Assembly: GCF_040567655.1 (NCBI RefSeq)
Contig: NZ_JBEXAC010000001.1
Location: forward strand, 2,728,001 to 2,792,000
Length of the DNA stretch: 64,000 bases
From: Chitinophaga sp. H8
Lineage (GTDB): Bacteria > Bacteroidota > Bacteroidia > Chitinophagales > Chitinophagaceae
Direction of reading: 5' to 3'
This document shows positions 45,004-54,657 of this stretch, piece after piece. Position 1 is the first letter of the stretch. Each line of letters starts with the position of its first letter. Position numbers and translations under genes: made by a program. The notes under the pieces are model-generated. The model did no database searches, had not been told where the DNA came from, and saw only the letters and a list, made by a program, of their open reading frames with translations.

Positions 45004-48000
45004 ATGAAATCTACATTTATCCTGATCCTGTTGTGCTTATTTCAAACGACGGTATGGGCAGCAGCCAATGAATATGGAAAAGCTAAAGGAATAATACATA
45101 ATGCTAACGACAAAACAATCCGCATTACCGTACCTGACCAGCGGCTTTCTCTTTTCATTGATTATTCCCATGGATGCCGTATAACACAATTGACAATAAA
45201 AAATAAGAATACCCTATCTCCATCTGGCATCTACACAGGAATACGGACAGATGAAGCACTGTTCCATTCATACAGTCAAACCCAGCCCATTCACATTACA
45301 ACAACCCCGAATGGCATCAAACTGAAGGGTATCACCTATGGCGATAACAGCAATAGCGTGAACGAATCCTGGTACTTTGAACTGGCAGGTGATAAAATAC
45401 AGTGGGTAATCGACCGGGAATATAACAATACCACCACCCTCCAGGAAATGGCATTGCCAGAATGGAACTTCCAGACACTCTCTACCTGGAAGGGGGGCAT
45501 CCTGGATAATGGCGGAATGGTATGGTGTAAATACCTGTCAAAACCGCATGACACCTACGGTGTACATACAGGCGGTGTTACATTCTGGAATGCAGCCTCC
45601 AGTGATGCATTACGCATTGCGGTAAATGCTGGTGACAATCATGCAGTAGCCACCAAATACTCTCACTCCGGACAACACGCATTTACGTGTACCCATTTTG
45701 TAACTGAAAAGGCATTAGGTCAACGCTACCACCTCAGCAGGTTTGTTTCCCAGCGATCCGATGTGTTTGCCCCATGCCGTGTCAAAAAAGGTAACATCCG
45801 GGTTAATATCGAATTACAGTATATAGATTATTCCAAAGCATACACCAGGGGTACTCTACCAGGTATTGATGCCATAGCGGTGCGTGAATTGATGAATACC
45901 ACCGGGCGCTATGGGGTGGTAGATAACAACATTGTTGGTGCCAACGGATGGATCACCAACTGGAAGTGCCTGCATGAACCATTCTTTGCACAAATTGGAA
46001 TGGCATTGAATGATAAGCATTATACACAAAATCTGTCTGCTACACTTGACCAGGAACGGGATATGGCTATGCAGGAAGACGGTCGCGTGCTTTCCCGTTG
46101 GCATAATGCGCCAGGTGATGAGATACCAGGTACTTTTAACCCTGCAACAGGGTATTACGAAGCAATGTGGGGCTATACGATTGATTCACAAACAGGGTAT
46201 GTGATCAATACTGCCGAACAATTTGATTTAACAGGAGATATCAGGTGGTTACACACACATAAAAAAAGCTGCGAAAAAGCGCTCGATTGGCTGATCAAAC
46301 GGGATAGCAACAATAACGGGATTTTCGAAATGATGAACAACAACATATCCGAACAGAAAGCAAGCGACTGGCTGGATATTGTATGGGCAGGATTTGAAAA
46401 CGCATTTGTAAACGCACAACTATATGAGGCATTAAGCCACTGGGCCAACTGTGAACTGATTTTAGGGGATCAGCCAAAAAGTGCTTATTACGCTGCTATT
46501 GCCGCACGGCTTAAAACTGCTTTTAATAAGCCCGTGGAAGAAGGTGGCTTCTGGTCATCGGATAAAAAACAATACGTATACTGGCGGGATAATGATGGTT
46601 CCGTACATGGCGACAATCTGGTTACGCCTGTAAACTTTGCGGCCATTACTTTCGGGCTCTGTGACAACAAACAACGTATTGCTATGATACTGGACCAGAT
46701 TGAAGAACGTGCTAATGCGGAATCTCTTTTTCACTGGCCGCTCTGTTTCGATTCATTCAAAAGAGCAGAAGTACACGACAACAACTGGCCCTTTCCCCGA
46801 TATGAAAACGGAGACATTTTCCCTACCTGGGGATATCTCGGTATCAGGTGTTATGCAAATTACGATAAGCAGATCGCCCTTAAGTATATCAATAACATCC
46901 TCGACCAATATAATAAAGATGGCTTATCCTCTCAGCGGTACAGCAGAAAAACCCAATCGGGGCTTGGAGAAGATATTCTGGCGGGCATCAGCACTACCAT
47001 TACAGCACTCTACCGGGATATCTATGGTATCAGACCCAAGTGGAACAGAATGGGTATCGAACCCAATATGATTTCTTCCTTAAATGGTACCCGTTTCTCT
47101 TATACACTCCGGGATACGGTGTATCAGTTAACATTAAGTGTGGATGATTATCAGATCAGCACAACTGGCTTTTCAATAAGAAGTAAATACGCCTTCGGGG
47201 TCAATAAGGCAGGTAAAAGCCTGATCTATTATCCTGATAATAAAGAAATCATACAGCTGGCAATTGATGCTGCATCGAACAGGCCCATTAAGATAGCAAT
47301 TAACAACTGGGAGGCAGACCACTATTCCTGGAAGATTACTTCAACAGATAGCTACAAATTTAATATTACAGGACTGATACCAGGTACACAGTACCGCTTA
47401 TCCGTTAACAACAGGCAGCAGCCACTGCTGACGGTCCAGACAGACGGCACGTTATCATTCAGGCATACTATCAGTAGTCCTGCAACATTTAACCTGCAAA
47501 AGTCTGGTGAAACAAATTTACAGATTCCGGCCATTGACAGCCTATCTCCTTATCAACCCATTCATGGAGGTAGTATCACCGCTCAGAAAGTTATCTCCTC
47601 CCCCGACCCATTAGTATCTTATGTATGGCATCAACCTGGTGGGGAACTACAAGTTTATCATCTTACCCCTACCAATTTCGAATTAAGTCATCCCGGCAAC
47701 TTTGAAAATACCGGATCAGCATTAACGGATACATGTAATATCCTGGTAAAAGGTACAGGCAGTATCCGGTTTGATTTTGGAACGGAAAGCGCTGCCTGGA
47801 TGGAGTTTGAAAGCCCTGACCTTAGCGGAGAGATCACCGCAGGTATCAGTGAATACAATCAACCCGCTGTATTTAATGCAGGTCCTCAATCGCCCGTTAA
47901 AACGGCTGTTCCGGTGAAGCATGGGAATGTATACAGGCTGGAACTGAATAAGGAATTATACGAAGGCGTCCGCTTTGGATGGATCAACATATCAAAATTT

Positions 48001-49923
48001 GATAAGCCCTGGCACATTACTAATGTGCGCCTTGTGTGTCAAACCAAACCGGTCAACTATGCCGGGGCATTTGAATGTTCAGATACGTTGTTAAACAGAA
48101 TGTGGTATACAGGGGCCTATGCAGTAAAACTTAACCTGCTGAAAGACTATATCGGAGCCATATTAATAGACCGGGGCGACAGGCACTCCTGGACAGGCGA
48201 TTCCCATATCTCTCAGGGGGTAAGTATGGCTGTTTTTTCCAACTATGACATGATAAAGCATAATCTGACAAGGACCGCCCCGGATAATAATGCTATTGAA
48301 AGTTATTCTCTCTATTGGGTACTTAGTTTGCTGGATTATTTTTATTATTCCGGTGATAAGGATTTTCTCCAATCCTGCTTGCCGGTTATCCAACGAAAAA
48401 TAAATCATGCCGACAGCGCATTGACACATGATACCAATCTGGGCTTCTATGGCTGGGATGAACGTTTGGGAGCCGGGTTTGAAAACCCCAATTGCCGGGA
48501 AAGTAAATTTGCTTTCAAAATGTTGTTTATCCAGACCTGCCTGAGGTTATCAAAGGCAATGCCTGAGGTGAATGCGCAGGAACAACAAATGACGTATGAA
48601 AGATTGGCAATACAGCAACTGGACAAAATCAGAAAAGATTCAAACTGGACAGATGAGTTGGGCATTCATTCGGCAGCTGATGCCATAAACGGAAATTTTT
48701 TATCCGAAAGGGAAACAGGAATGCTCCTGCAAAAGCATTATCTTGACCCGGTAAATACCGTTTCATTTTCACCGTTTAATCAATACTTTATCATCAAGGC
48801 GATGGCAGCAGCGGGAATACACCGGGAAGCACTTTCAACTATTGATAAAAGCTGGGGAGGACAACTCCGGCTGGGTGCCACTACTTTCTGGGAATGTTTT
48901 CGCCCTGAATGGGAAAACTTTCTTAAACCCAATGACCCCGTACCAAACGGGCAACATGGTTACACCAGCCTTTGCCATCCCTGGAGCAGTGGTATTACTA
49001 AATGGTTGTCGGAAGAAATACTGGGTATTAAACCCTCCTCCCCGGGGTTCAAAACTTACCAGATCATCCCTCATCTCAACGATAATCTGACCCGGGTAAA
49101 AGGTAAAATGCCAACACCCCTCGGAGATATCTCATTTGAACTTGATACTGAAAAAGGAATCGGCCAGCTAATATCACCACCAGGCAGTGAAGGACACCTG
49201 GCAATACCCAAAACAGGTAAAGCGATTAGCCGTATTACGATCAACAACAAGGTAGTATGGGATCACGGGAGGCCAACTACCATTGCAACAAAAGCAGTGG
49301 AAGAAGATAAGGAATTCGTGCACCTGAAGCAACTGACACCGGGTACTCATCACCTGGTCATCGATTATGTAGCGAAAGAACATAAAATCCCTATCAAGCC
49401 GGTATCCACCAGACAATACACAATTACCTTAACGAAAACAGATAGCGTTACCAAAGCCAGCTGGAAAGGAAGGTATGGTAAAGATGGATATGTGCTGTTT
49501 GACACTGGTGATAACCAAATAAAATTACCTGACTACATTACTGAGGTATCCTGGAAGAAGAAGGCCCTGGGTAGTCCAAGACTCGATAAACCCGTATCCC
49601 GGACAGGCGCCCCCACTAATCCGGGGACATTAGCCACACAGAACCCTGCGGCTTGCATGCAAACATTCTATGTAGATATTACAGCAGCCACAGCACGGGA
49701 TTATACTTTTACCATCCGGGCAGCCGAAAAAGCCAATAACAGCACAAGGTTCGTTATTGATATTTTTGATGCCCAAACTAAAAACCTGATTCATCCAACG
49801 GTACTGGTGGATACATTTTCAGCGGGCAGTTACTATACCTTTACTGCTAAACAATCTGTACGGATAAGGATAAGCCATCTTCAGGGGGATGATGCAGCTA
49901 TTAGCGGTATCTTCTTTCAATAA
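45004..49923 (+). CDS. Giant secreted protein with two (alpha/alpha)6 glycosidase-like modules
   Basis: 1639 residues with signal peptide (F-I-L-I-L-L-C-L-F-Q-T-T-V-W-A). First half: beta-rich region about 25-290, then a helical-barrel module near 300-700 with N-W-K-C-L-H-E-P-F-F-A near 318, W-G-Y-T-I-D-S-Q-T-G-Y-V and S-D-W-L-D-I-V-W-A-G-F-E-N; this resembles the amylo-glucosidase/GH63-type fold but has no family I can name firmly. A linker follows. Second half, about 860-1440: GH78-like, with a beta-sandwich, then I-D-R-G-D-R-H-S-W-T-G-D-S near 1062, G-W-D-E-R-L-G-A-G-F-E-N, A-T-T-F-W-E-C-F near 1292, and H-G-Y-T-S-L-C-H-P-W-S-S-G. The last 150 residues form a sandwich domain that may bind carbohydrate. 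Alpha-L-rhamnosidase is the closest guess for the second half. Such a double fusion is unusual. Co-transcribed with the PhyH gene. Confidence 0.85.
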   Translation: MKSTFILILLCLFQTTVWAAANEYGKAKGIIHNANDKTIRITVPDQRLSLFIDYSHGCRITQLTIKNKNTLSPSGIYTGIRTDEALFHSYSQTQPIHITTTPNGIKLKGITYGDNSNSVNESWYFELAGDKIQWVIDREYNNTTTLQEMALPEWNFQTLSTWKGGILDNGGMVWCKYLSKPHDTYGVHTGGVTFWNAASSDALRIAVNAGDNHAVATKYSHSGQHAFTCTHFVTEKALGQRYHLSRFVSQRSDVFAPCRVKKGNIRVNIELQYIDYSKAYTRGTLPGIDAIAVRELMNTTGRYGVVDNNIVGANGWITNWKCLHEPFFAQIGMALNDKHYTQNLSATLDQERDMAMQEDGRVLSRWHNAPGDEIPGTFNPATGYYEAMWGYTIDSQTGYVINTAEQFDLTGDIRWLHTHKKSCEKALDWLIKRDSNNNGIFEMMNNNISEQKASDWLDIVWAGFENAFVNAQLYEALSHWANCELILGDQPKSAYYAAIAARLKTAFNKPVEEGGFWSSDKKQYVYWRDNDGSVHGDNLVTPVNFAAITFGLCDNKQRIAMILDQIEERANAESLFHWPLCFDSFKRAEVHDNNWPFPRYENGDIFPTWGYLGIRCYANYDKQIALKYINNILDQYNKDGLSSQRYSRKTQSGLGEDILAGISTTITALYRDIYGIRPKWNRMGIEPNMISSLNGTRFSYTLRDTVYQLTLSVDDYQISTTGFSIRSKYAFGVNKAGKSLIYYPDNKEIIQLAIDAASNRPIKIAINNWEADHYSWKITSTDSYKFNITGLIPGTQYRLSVNNRQQPLLTVQTDGTLSFRHTISSPATFNLQKSGETNLQIPAIDSLSPYQPIHGGSITAQKVISSPDPLVSYVWHQPGGELQVYHLTPTNFELSHPGNFENTGSALTDTCNILVKGTGSIRFDFGTESAAWMEFESPDLSGEITAGISEYNQPAVFNAGPQSPVKTAVPVKHGNVYRLELNKELYEGVRFGWINISKFDKPWHITNVRLVCQTKPVNYAGAFECSDTLLNRMWYTGAYAVKLNLLKDYIGAILIDRGDRHSWTGDSHISQGVSMAVFSNYDMIKHNLTRTAPDNNAIESYSLYWVLSLLDYFYYSGDKDFLQSCLPVIQRKINHADSALTHDTNLGFYGWDERLGAGFENPNCRESKFAFKMLFIQTCLRLSKAMPEVNAQEQQMTYERLAIQQLDKIRKDSNWTDELGIHSAADAINGNFLSERETGMLLQKHYLDPVNTVSFSPFNQYFIIKAMAAAGIHREALSTIDKSWGGQLRLGATTFWECFRPEWENFLKPNDPVPNGQHGYTSLCHPWSSGITKWLSEEILGIKPSSPGFKTYQIIPHLNDNLTRVKGKMPTPLGDISFELDTEKGIGQLISPPGSEGHLAIPKTGKAISRITINNKVVWDHGRPTTIATKAVEEDKEFVHLKQLTPGTHHLVIDYVAKEHKIPIKPVSTRQYTITLTKTDSVTKASWKGRYGKDGYVLFDTGDNQIKLPDYITEVSWKKKALGSPRLDKPVSRTGAPTNPGTLATQNPAACMQTFYVDITAATARDYTFTIRAAEKANNSTRFVIDIFDAQTKNLIHPTVLVDTFSAGSYYTFTAKQSVRIRISHLQGDDAAISGIFFQ

Positions 49924-49949
49924 AATACCAAACATAAGATCCCTATTTC

Positions 49950-50915
49950 ATGAGAGCAATTGTATACAGAAAATATGGCTCACCGGAAGTTGCGCAGTTG
50001 GAAGAGATCGCTCCTCCGGTTCCCCAGGACCATGAGGTACTTATAAAGGTACATGCTACTACCGTGAACCGGACCGACTGTGGCTTCAGAAGTGCAGAGT
50101 ATTTTATCGTCCGTTTTTTCAGTGGCTTATTCAGGCCCAAAAACAAAGTATTGGGAAATGAATTTGCCGGTGAAATTGAGAAGGTTGGTAAAGATGTGAC
50201 CTTATTTGCTCCCGGCGATAAGGTATTTGGTTATAATGACACCAGGTTTGGCGCACATGCAGAATATATGGTGATGGCAGCGCAGGGTGCCATTACAACG
50301 ATGCCTGACAATATCACTTATGAAGAAGCTGCGCCTGTCACCGAGGGTGCACACTATGCTTTATGTGATATAAGAGCTGCTAAAATAAAGTCTGGTCAGC
50401 AGGTCTTAATCAATGGTGCCACCGGCGCTATTGGATCAGCCGCAGTACAGCTTGTAAAACATTTAGGTGCCGAAGTTACTGCCGTATGTGATACCCCCAA
50501 TATAGCACTCGTAAAATCACTGGGCGCTGATGAAGTCATTGATTATACACAACAGGACTTTACCCAGCTACCCCAATCATTTGATGTTGTATTTGATGCG
50601 GTTGGCAAAAGCTCATTTGGAAAATGCAAACCCCTGCTGAAGAAAAATGGCATTTACATGTCGACCGAACTCGGCTATATGTCCCAAAATCCATTCCTGG
50701 CACTCATTACGCCCTTATTAGGTGGTAAAAGAGTGTTGTTCCCCATTCCAACAATCAGTAAGGAAGATGTTGTTTTCCTGAAAGAACTGGTTGTTACCGG
50801 TAAGTATAAACCAGTCATTGACAGGTATTATGCATTAGAAGAAATCGTTGCCGCATATAAGTATGTAGAAGCCGGTAAAAAAACCGGAAATGTCGTCATC
50901 ACACTGAGAAAATAA
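49950..50915 (+). CDS. MDR-family alcohol dehydrogenase-like oxidoreductase (quinone-reductase type)
   Basis: 321 residues. N-terminal GroES-like domain (M-R-A-I-V-Y-R-K-Y-G-S-P-E-V, then N-E-F-A-G-E-I-E-K-V-G-K-D-V) and Rossmann domain with the cofactor loop L-I-N-G-A-T-G-A-I-G-S-A-A-V-Q-L near 152-167. T-V-N-R-T-D-C is where zinc enzymes have a metal Cys, but the usual G-H-E and catalytic-zinc residues are replaced, so it belongs to the zinc-free quinone oxidoreductase branch. Cytosolic. Starts 26 bp after the giant glycosidase and may share its transcript, though a link to the pathway is not evident. Confidence 0.9.
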   Translation: MRAIVYRKYGSPEVAQLEEIAPPVPQDHEVLIKVHATTVNRTDCGFRSAEYFIVRFFSGLFRPKNKVLGNEFAGEIEKVGKDVTLFAPGDKVFGYNDTRFGAHAEYMVMAAQGAITTMPDNITYEEAAPVTEGAHYALCDIRAAKIKSGQQVLINGATGAIGSAAVQLVKHLGAEVTAVCDTPNIALVKSLGADEVIDYTQQDFTQLPQSFDVVFDAVGKSSFGKCKPLLKKNGIYMSTELGYMSQNPFLALITPLLGGKRVLFPIPTISKEDVVFLKELVVTGKYKPVIDRYYALEEIVAAYKYVEAGKKTGNVVITLRK

Positions 50916-51129
50916 ATGAGGCAGCCTGCCGAAACAGGTATATCTATCCAACTACCTTTATGTTCGCGCTGCCGAATTTTCACATTTTTTTTGCATTTGC
51001 TTTTAATATTTCTTACTAATTTGGGTACCGTTCAGGACATCTGGTTCCTATTTTCATCGCTGTATGGAAAAGTAAATAGGCATTATTTCATCAAGAATAT
51101 AATTATTATTTATTAATCTTAAATTAGCA

Positions 51130-51987
51130 ATGTCAGTAAGTAACGACCACTATCGGCAACGGATTTCATGGTATCCGTATTCTCTTCTTTGTTCTTTATT
51201 CCTACTCATTTTATTCAGCAAGCAAGGCATCGCGCAGGTAAGCAGCCGTTCAGGGCCCCCCTTTACAGCAAGGCTGATGAACATAGAAGCAGCAGCCAAT
51301 AGTACGTTTACTTATAATACCCAGCTTCGTAATAAAGCTACCACTCCCCGTATTTTCCAACTCTCCGCAGAGGTGCCGGCCGGCTGGAATCTTTCCTTCA
51401 AAGTGGAAGGAGCGCAGGTAACTTCGATCAACATTGATTCCGGAAGAACCCAGGATATCACGGTAGAAATTATTCCAGCCCTGGAAGTAAGGCCGGGTAA
51501 ATACGCTATTCCTGTCCTGGCGCTGGCGGGAACCGACTCTTCCAGATTAAACCTGGAGGCAGTTGTTAAAGGTACTTACGGGGTTTCGCTGACAACTCCC
51601 AGCGGCAGGCTCAGCGATGATGTAACGGAAGGAAGCCGGAAAGAAATTCAGCTGCTGATAAAAAATACAGGCACCATTCCTCTCGACAAACTGGATCTTT
51701 CGGCTCAAGCTCCTCCTCAGTGGGAAGCTACGTTTGCTCCCTCCACCGTTGAGCGGCTGGAGCCGGGTAAAGAAACGGAGATTACAGCCACCCTGCACGT
51801 GCCGAATAAAACCATTGCGGGTGATTATGTCACTACCTTCTCTGTTAAAAACACCAATGCTACCTCCAACGCTGTTTTCCGTATGACGGTCAAAACATCC
51901 GTCCTTACAGGATGGCTGGGCATACTCGTAATATTACTGGCATTAGGAGCCGTGTATTACCTGATCCGTAAATATGGAAGAAGATAG
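51130..51987 (+). CDS. NEW3-domain exported protein with C-terminal membrane anchor
   Basis: 285 residues with an N-terminal signal peptide (L-C-S-L-F-L-L-I-L-F-S-K-Q-G-I-A-Q) and one C-terminal membrane helix (L-G-I-L-V-I-L-L-A-L-G-A-V-Y-Y-L, about 265-280) ending with R-K-Y-G-R-R. Between them are two Ig-like NEW3 repeats (about 40-145 and 145-255: F-T-Y-N-T-Q-L-R-N-K, V-P-A-G-W-N-L-S-F, then I-Q-L-L-I-K-N-T-G and A-P-P-Q-W-E-A-T-F). Most of the protein should face the periplasm. The next gene, the ABC ATPase, starts 13 bp before its stop, and the permease overlaps that in turn. Family knowledge: NEW3 proteins next to ABC-2 systems occur in several phyla, with unknown cargo. Confidence 0.9.
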   Translation: MSVSNDHYRQRISWYPYSLLCSLFLLILFSKQGIAQVSSRSGPPFTARLMNIEAAANSTFTYNTQLRNKATTPRIFQLSAEVPAGWNLSFKVEGAQVTSINIDSGRTQDITVEIIPALEVRPGKYAIPVLALAGTDSSRLNLEAVVKGTYGVSLTTPSGRLSDDVTEGSRKEIQLLIKNTGTIPLDKLDLSAQAPPQWEATFAPSTVERLEPGKETEITATLHVPNKTIAGDYVTTFSVKNTNATSNAVFRMTVKTSVLTGWLGILVILLALGAVYYLIRKYGRR

Positions 51988-53014
51988 TAAAACTATGGAA
52001 CAACCAATTATTGAGATAAACGGGCTGAGTAAATACTACGGCTCACTGAAGGCTGTGGACGATCTCCATCTGTCTATTGGAAAAGGAGAAATATTTGGGT
52101 TGCTTGGTCCCAATGGTGCAGGAAAATCAACGACTATATTAATGCTGCTTGGCCTGACGGAGCCGTCAGCCGGAGAAGCACGTATCTGTGGACTTAATCC
52201 CGCCCGAAATCCGATTCCCATCAAGCGCAAGGTGGGCTATATGCCCGACAATGTAGGGTTCTACCACGAACTGACTGCACTGGAAAATCTTGTATACATA
52301 GGACGGTTGAACGGTATTCCGGAAACGGAAATCAGACAACTTGCTCGTGACATGCTGATAGAAGTAGGATTGGAAGCTGCGATGGACCAAAAAGCCGGAA
52401 CATTTTCCCGCGGGATGAAACAACGCCTGGGGCTCGCAGATGTCCTGATCAAACAGCCTGAAGTAATTATCCTGGATGAACCTACACTGGGTATTGACCC
52501 GGCCGGTGTCAGGGACTTCCTGGAACTGATCCGCCAGCTGAGCCAGCGTCAGGGGATCACCATACTATTATCTTCTCATCATCTGCACCAGGTACAACAA
52601 GTCTGCAATCGTGTCGGCATCTTTGTGGCCGGCCGTTTACTGGCAGAAGGCAACATAGCAACACTGGCGGGCAATCTGTTCCAAACAGCGCCATACGTGG
52701 TAGCGGTAACATTGAAATCAGATGTGGGCCAACGCGAAACACTGGAAAACGAACTTATGCGGTTACCTGCCGTTAAAAAGGTAACGGTTGCCGCCAATAC
52801 AGTGGAAATTTCAGGCGGGGAGGATATTACGCCCGACATTGTCAGGTTCTTTGTAGGAAAAGGTTTTGACGTGATGGGGGTGCAACAGAAAACCTATGGT
52901 CTGGATGAGATATACCAGCGATATTTTGAAACTAATTTAAAGGAAAACATATCCAATGAAAAGTCAAGTGGTCTTTTTCAACGGTCTTTTTTCGGCAGAT
53001 TCAAAAAGCATTAA
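51974..53014 (+). CDS. ABC transporter ATP-binding protein
   Basis: 346 residues, from ATG 51974 (a second ATG at 51995 is also plausible). One ATPase domain: Walker A L-L-G-P-N-G-A-G-K-S-T near 38-48, Q-loop region, signature F-S-R-G-M-K-Q-R near 144-151, Walker B V-I-I-L-D-E-P-T-L-G near 162, and the switch His in S-S-H-H-L. It resembles drug- or lipid-export ABC ATPases of the ABC-2 class (CcmA/NatA-like). The C-terminal 30 residues extend beyond the usual domain. Overlaps the NEW3 gene by 14 bp and the permease by 59 bp in another frame, so tight translational coupling is expected. Confidence 0.94.
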   Translation: MEEDSKTMEQPIIEINGLSKYYGSLKAVDDLHLSIGKGEIFGLLGPNGAGKSTTILMLLGLTEPSAGEARICGLNPARNPIPIKRKVGYMPDNVGFYHELTALENLVYIGRLNGIPETEIRQLARDMLIEVGLEAAMDQKAGTFSRGMKQRLGLADVLIKQPEVIILDEPTLGIDPAGVRDFLELIRQLSQRQGITILLSSHHLHQVQQVCNRVGIFVAGRLLAEGNIATLAGNLFQTAPYVVAVTLKSDVGQRETLENELMRLPAVKKVTVAANTVEISGGEDITPDIVRFFVGKGFDVMGVQQKTYGLDEIYQRYFETNLKENISNEKSSGLFQRSFFGRFKKH

Positions 53015-53981
53015 ACAGGAAGATCAAAATGCTGCCGGTCCGTTTTTCGTAATGGTACGTAAAGAAGTAGCCGATCAGGTGCATAGCTGGCGCTTTATCA
53101 TTCTGGCAGGGCTTATACTGTTTACCTTCCTTGGATCCATGTATGTGTCCCTATCAAATATCAGCAATGCGGTTTCAAATACAAACGATCCTGACCGGTT
53201 GTTTTTATACCTGAAATTGCTGACTACCACTGACGGCTCCCTGCCTCCATTTCATGTATTTATTGGTTTTCTGGGGCCATTGCTCGGCATTAGTCTTGGT
53301 TTTGATGCAATTAATTCCGAGCAGTCCAATGGTACACTGATCCGGCTGATGGCGCAGCCTGTTTACCGCGATGCTATTATTAATGCCAAATTTGTAGCCT
53401 CCCTGGTTGTTATCAGTACACTTTTTTTATCCCTTAATTTGTTGATGATTGGGGGTGGACTGATTATAACAGGCGTAGAGATAGCACCGTCCGAGCTGAT
53501 ACGTATCCTCTGTTTTGTGATGCTGAGCATTATTTATGTAGCGTTCTGGCTCAACCTTTCCATCCTTTTATCAGTAAAGTTCCGGCAAACTGCCACATCT
53601 GCATTGACCGCTATTGCTATCTGGTTATTTTTCACTGTTTTCTATCAGATACTGCTGAATATTCTTATAAAAGCATTCCTACCCAATCCCAATACACTCA
53701 CGCAGGATCAGTTAATTTCCTATAACGAAATCATCCTGACTTTTCTACGTTTTGTACCAAGCCAGTTGTACACAGATGCCACCACTACCCTGCTGATGCC
53801 TTCCATCCGCAGCCTGGGCCCGCTTACCATGGAGCAAATGGCAGGTGCCATTCCATCACCATTGTCCCTGCGGGAAAGCCTGCTGGTAGTATGGCCTCAG
53901 GTAAGTGGCCTTATTGCGGCAACAGTAGTATGCTTTGCCCTTTCCTATTATCTCTTTATGCGAAGGGAAATAAGAACCTGA
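52956..53981 (+). CDS. ABC-2 type transporter permease
   Basis: 341 residues with the ABC-2 membrane plan: N-terminal cytosolic start, M-V-R-K-E-V-A-D-Q-V near 33, one helix at about 43-65, a periplasmic loop, and five further helices to the C-terminus, with the usual S-L-G-F-D-A-I-N-S-E-Q-S-N-G-T-L-I-R-L-M segment near 115-135. From ATG 52956 the gene overlaps the ATPase by 59 bp in another frame, an unusually long overlap; a start at ATG 53052 (M-V-R-K-E-V) would leave a 37-bp gap instead. Acts with the NEW3 and ATPase proteins as one transporter (inference). Confidence 0.92.
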   Translation: MKSQVVFFNGLFSADSKSIKQEDQNAAGPFFVMVRKEVADQVHSWRFIILAGLILFTFLGSMYVSLSNISNAVSNTNDPDRLFLYLKLLTTTDGSLPPFHVFIGFLGPLLGISLGFDAINSEQSNGTLIRLMAQPVYRDAIINAKFVASLVVISTLFLSLNLLMIGGGLIITGVEIAPSELIRILCFVMLSIIYVAFWLNLSILLSVKFRQTATSALTAIAIWLFFTVFYQILLNILIKAFLPNPNTLTQDQLISYNEIILTFLRFVPSQLYTDATTTLLMPSIRSLGPLTMEQMAGAIPSPLSLRESLLVVWPQVSGLIAATVVCFALSYYLFMRREIRT

Positions 53982-54050
53982 TCATTCGATGAGAATAGCT
54001 ATTCATATTTGCAGAGATTTGCCTAAATTGAAGCCTTATAAAAAGATAGG

Positions 54051-54623
54051 ATGCGTCACTTACTTCACCTGTGCCTGATATTTACTTTTTGTTTGCCTGC
54101 AGCGGCGCAAAAATCAGGTAATGAATTACACTTTACCAGCAGCCAGCAGCAAATGATCACGGTATATAAAGGAACCATTTTCGTCAATGGTAATAAAGCC
54201 TTTATTTTCCCTAAAGACATCATTAATTACAAGAGCAGGCGTAACCGCTTGATAGAAGATGGGCGTACAGTATTTCTTTTCCTGGAGGTAGACGGCAGCC
54301 CGAATAAAAACAGGCTGATGGTATTCAATATTGATCATTCCCTGGCAGATTCCCTATTGAATACCGTCAGCTCGGATGTGAAAGACTGGGATCAGGATGG
54401 CAACCTCGAATTTGGAGGCAGCGATCTCGTTAAAGTCCACTCCTCACCAGATTCCATATACTATACTCCTGCAAGATTCTATGAAATTAAAAAAGGTAAG
54501 ATTACACTTGATGCAGCACTAACAGAAAAAACGGAAAAGAAGTTAAATGGTACTTATCTTCCTGACCCATTCGAGGCAAATGGACAGCCCAAAGTAATTC
54601 CGAGGTCCAAGAAACGTCCCTGA
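54051..54623 (+). CDS. Secreted protein of unknown function
   Basis: 190 residues; signal peptide L-C-L-I-F-T-F-C-L-P-A-A-A-Q. The mature part is mostly beta with a Lys-rich C-terminus (V-I-P-R-S-K-K-R-P). A block D-W-D-Q-D-G-N-L-E-F-G-G resembles a Ca-binding loop, similar in kind to the exported protein at 8251-8829. No family recognised. It is about 70 bp from the ABC-2 permease on the same strand but has no clear promoter in the gap, so linkage is uncertain. Its stop is 35 bp from the convergent YdeI gene. Confidence 0.82.
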   Translation: MRHLLHLCLIFTFCLPAAAQKSGNELHFTSSQQQMITVYKGTIFVNGNKAFIFPKDIINYKSRRNRLIEDGRTVFLFLEVDGSPNKNRLMVFNIDHSLADSLLNTVSSDVKDWDQDGNLEFGGSDLVKVHSSPDSIYYTPARFYEIKKGKITLDAALTEKTEKKLNGTYLPDPFEANGQPKVIPRSKKRP

Positions 54624-54657
54624 CAGCTACCTGCGCTTTTCATCGCCGGGATGATGC

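Noticed and set aside
51020..51030. A TAATTTGG stretch resembling a -7 element before the NEW3 gene
   Set aside because: It does not fit TAnnTTTG (one base short), and no -33 TTG lies at a fitting distance.
50916..51116. A 66-residue frame between the dehydrogenase and NEW3 genes
   Set aside because: Begins on the base after a stop codon, is Cys/Phe/Leu-rich, and has no start support; likely noise in an AT-rich gap.
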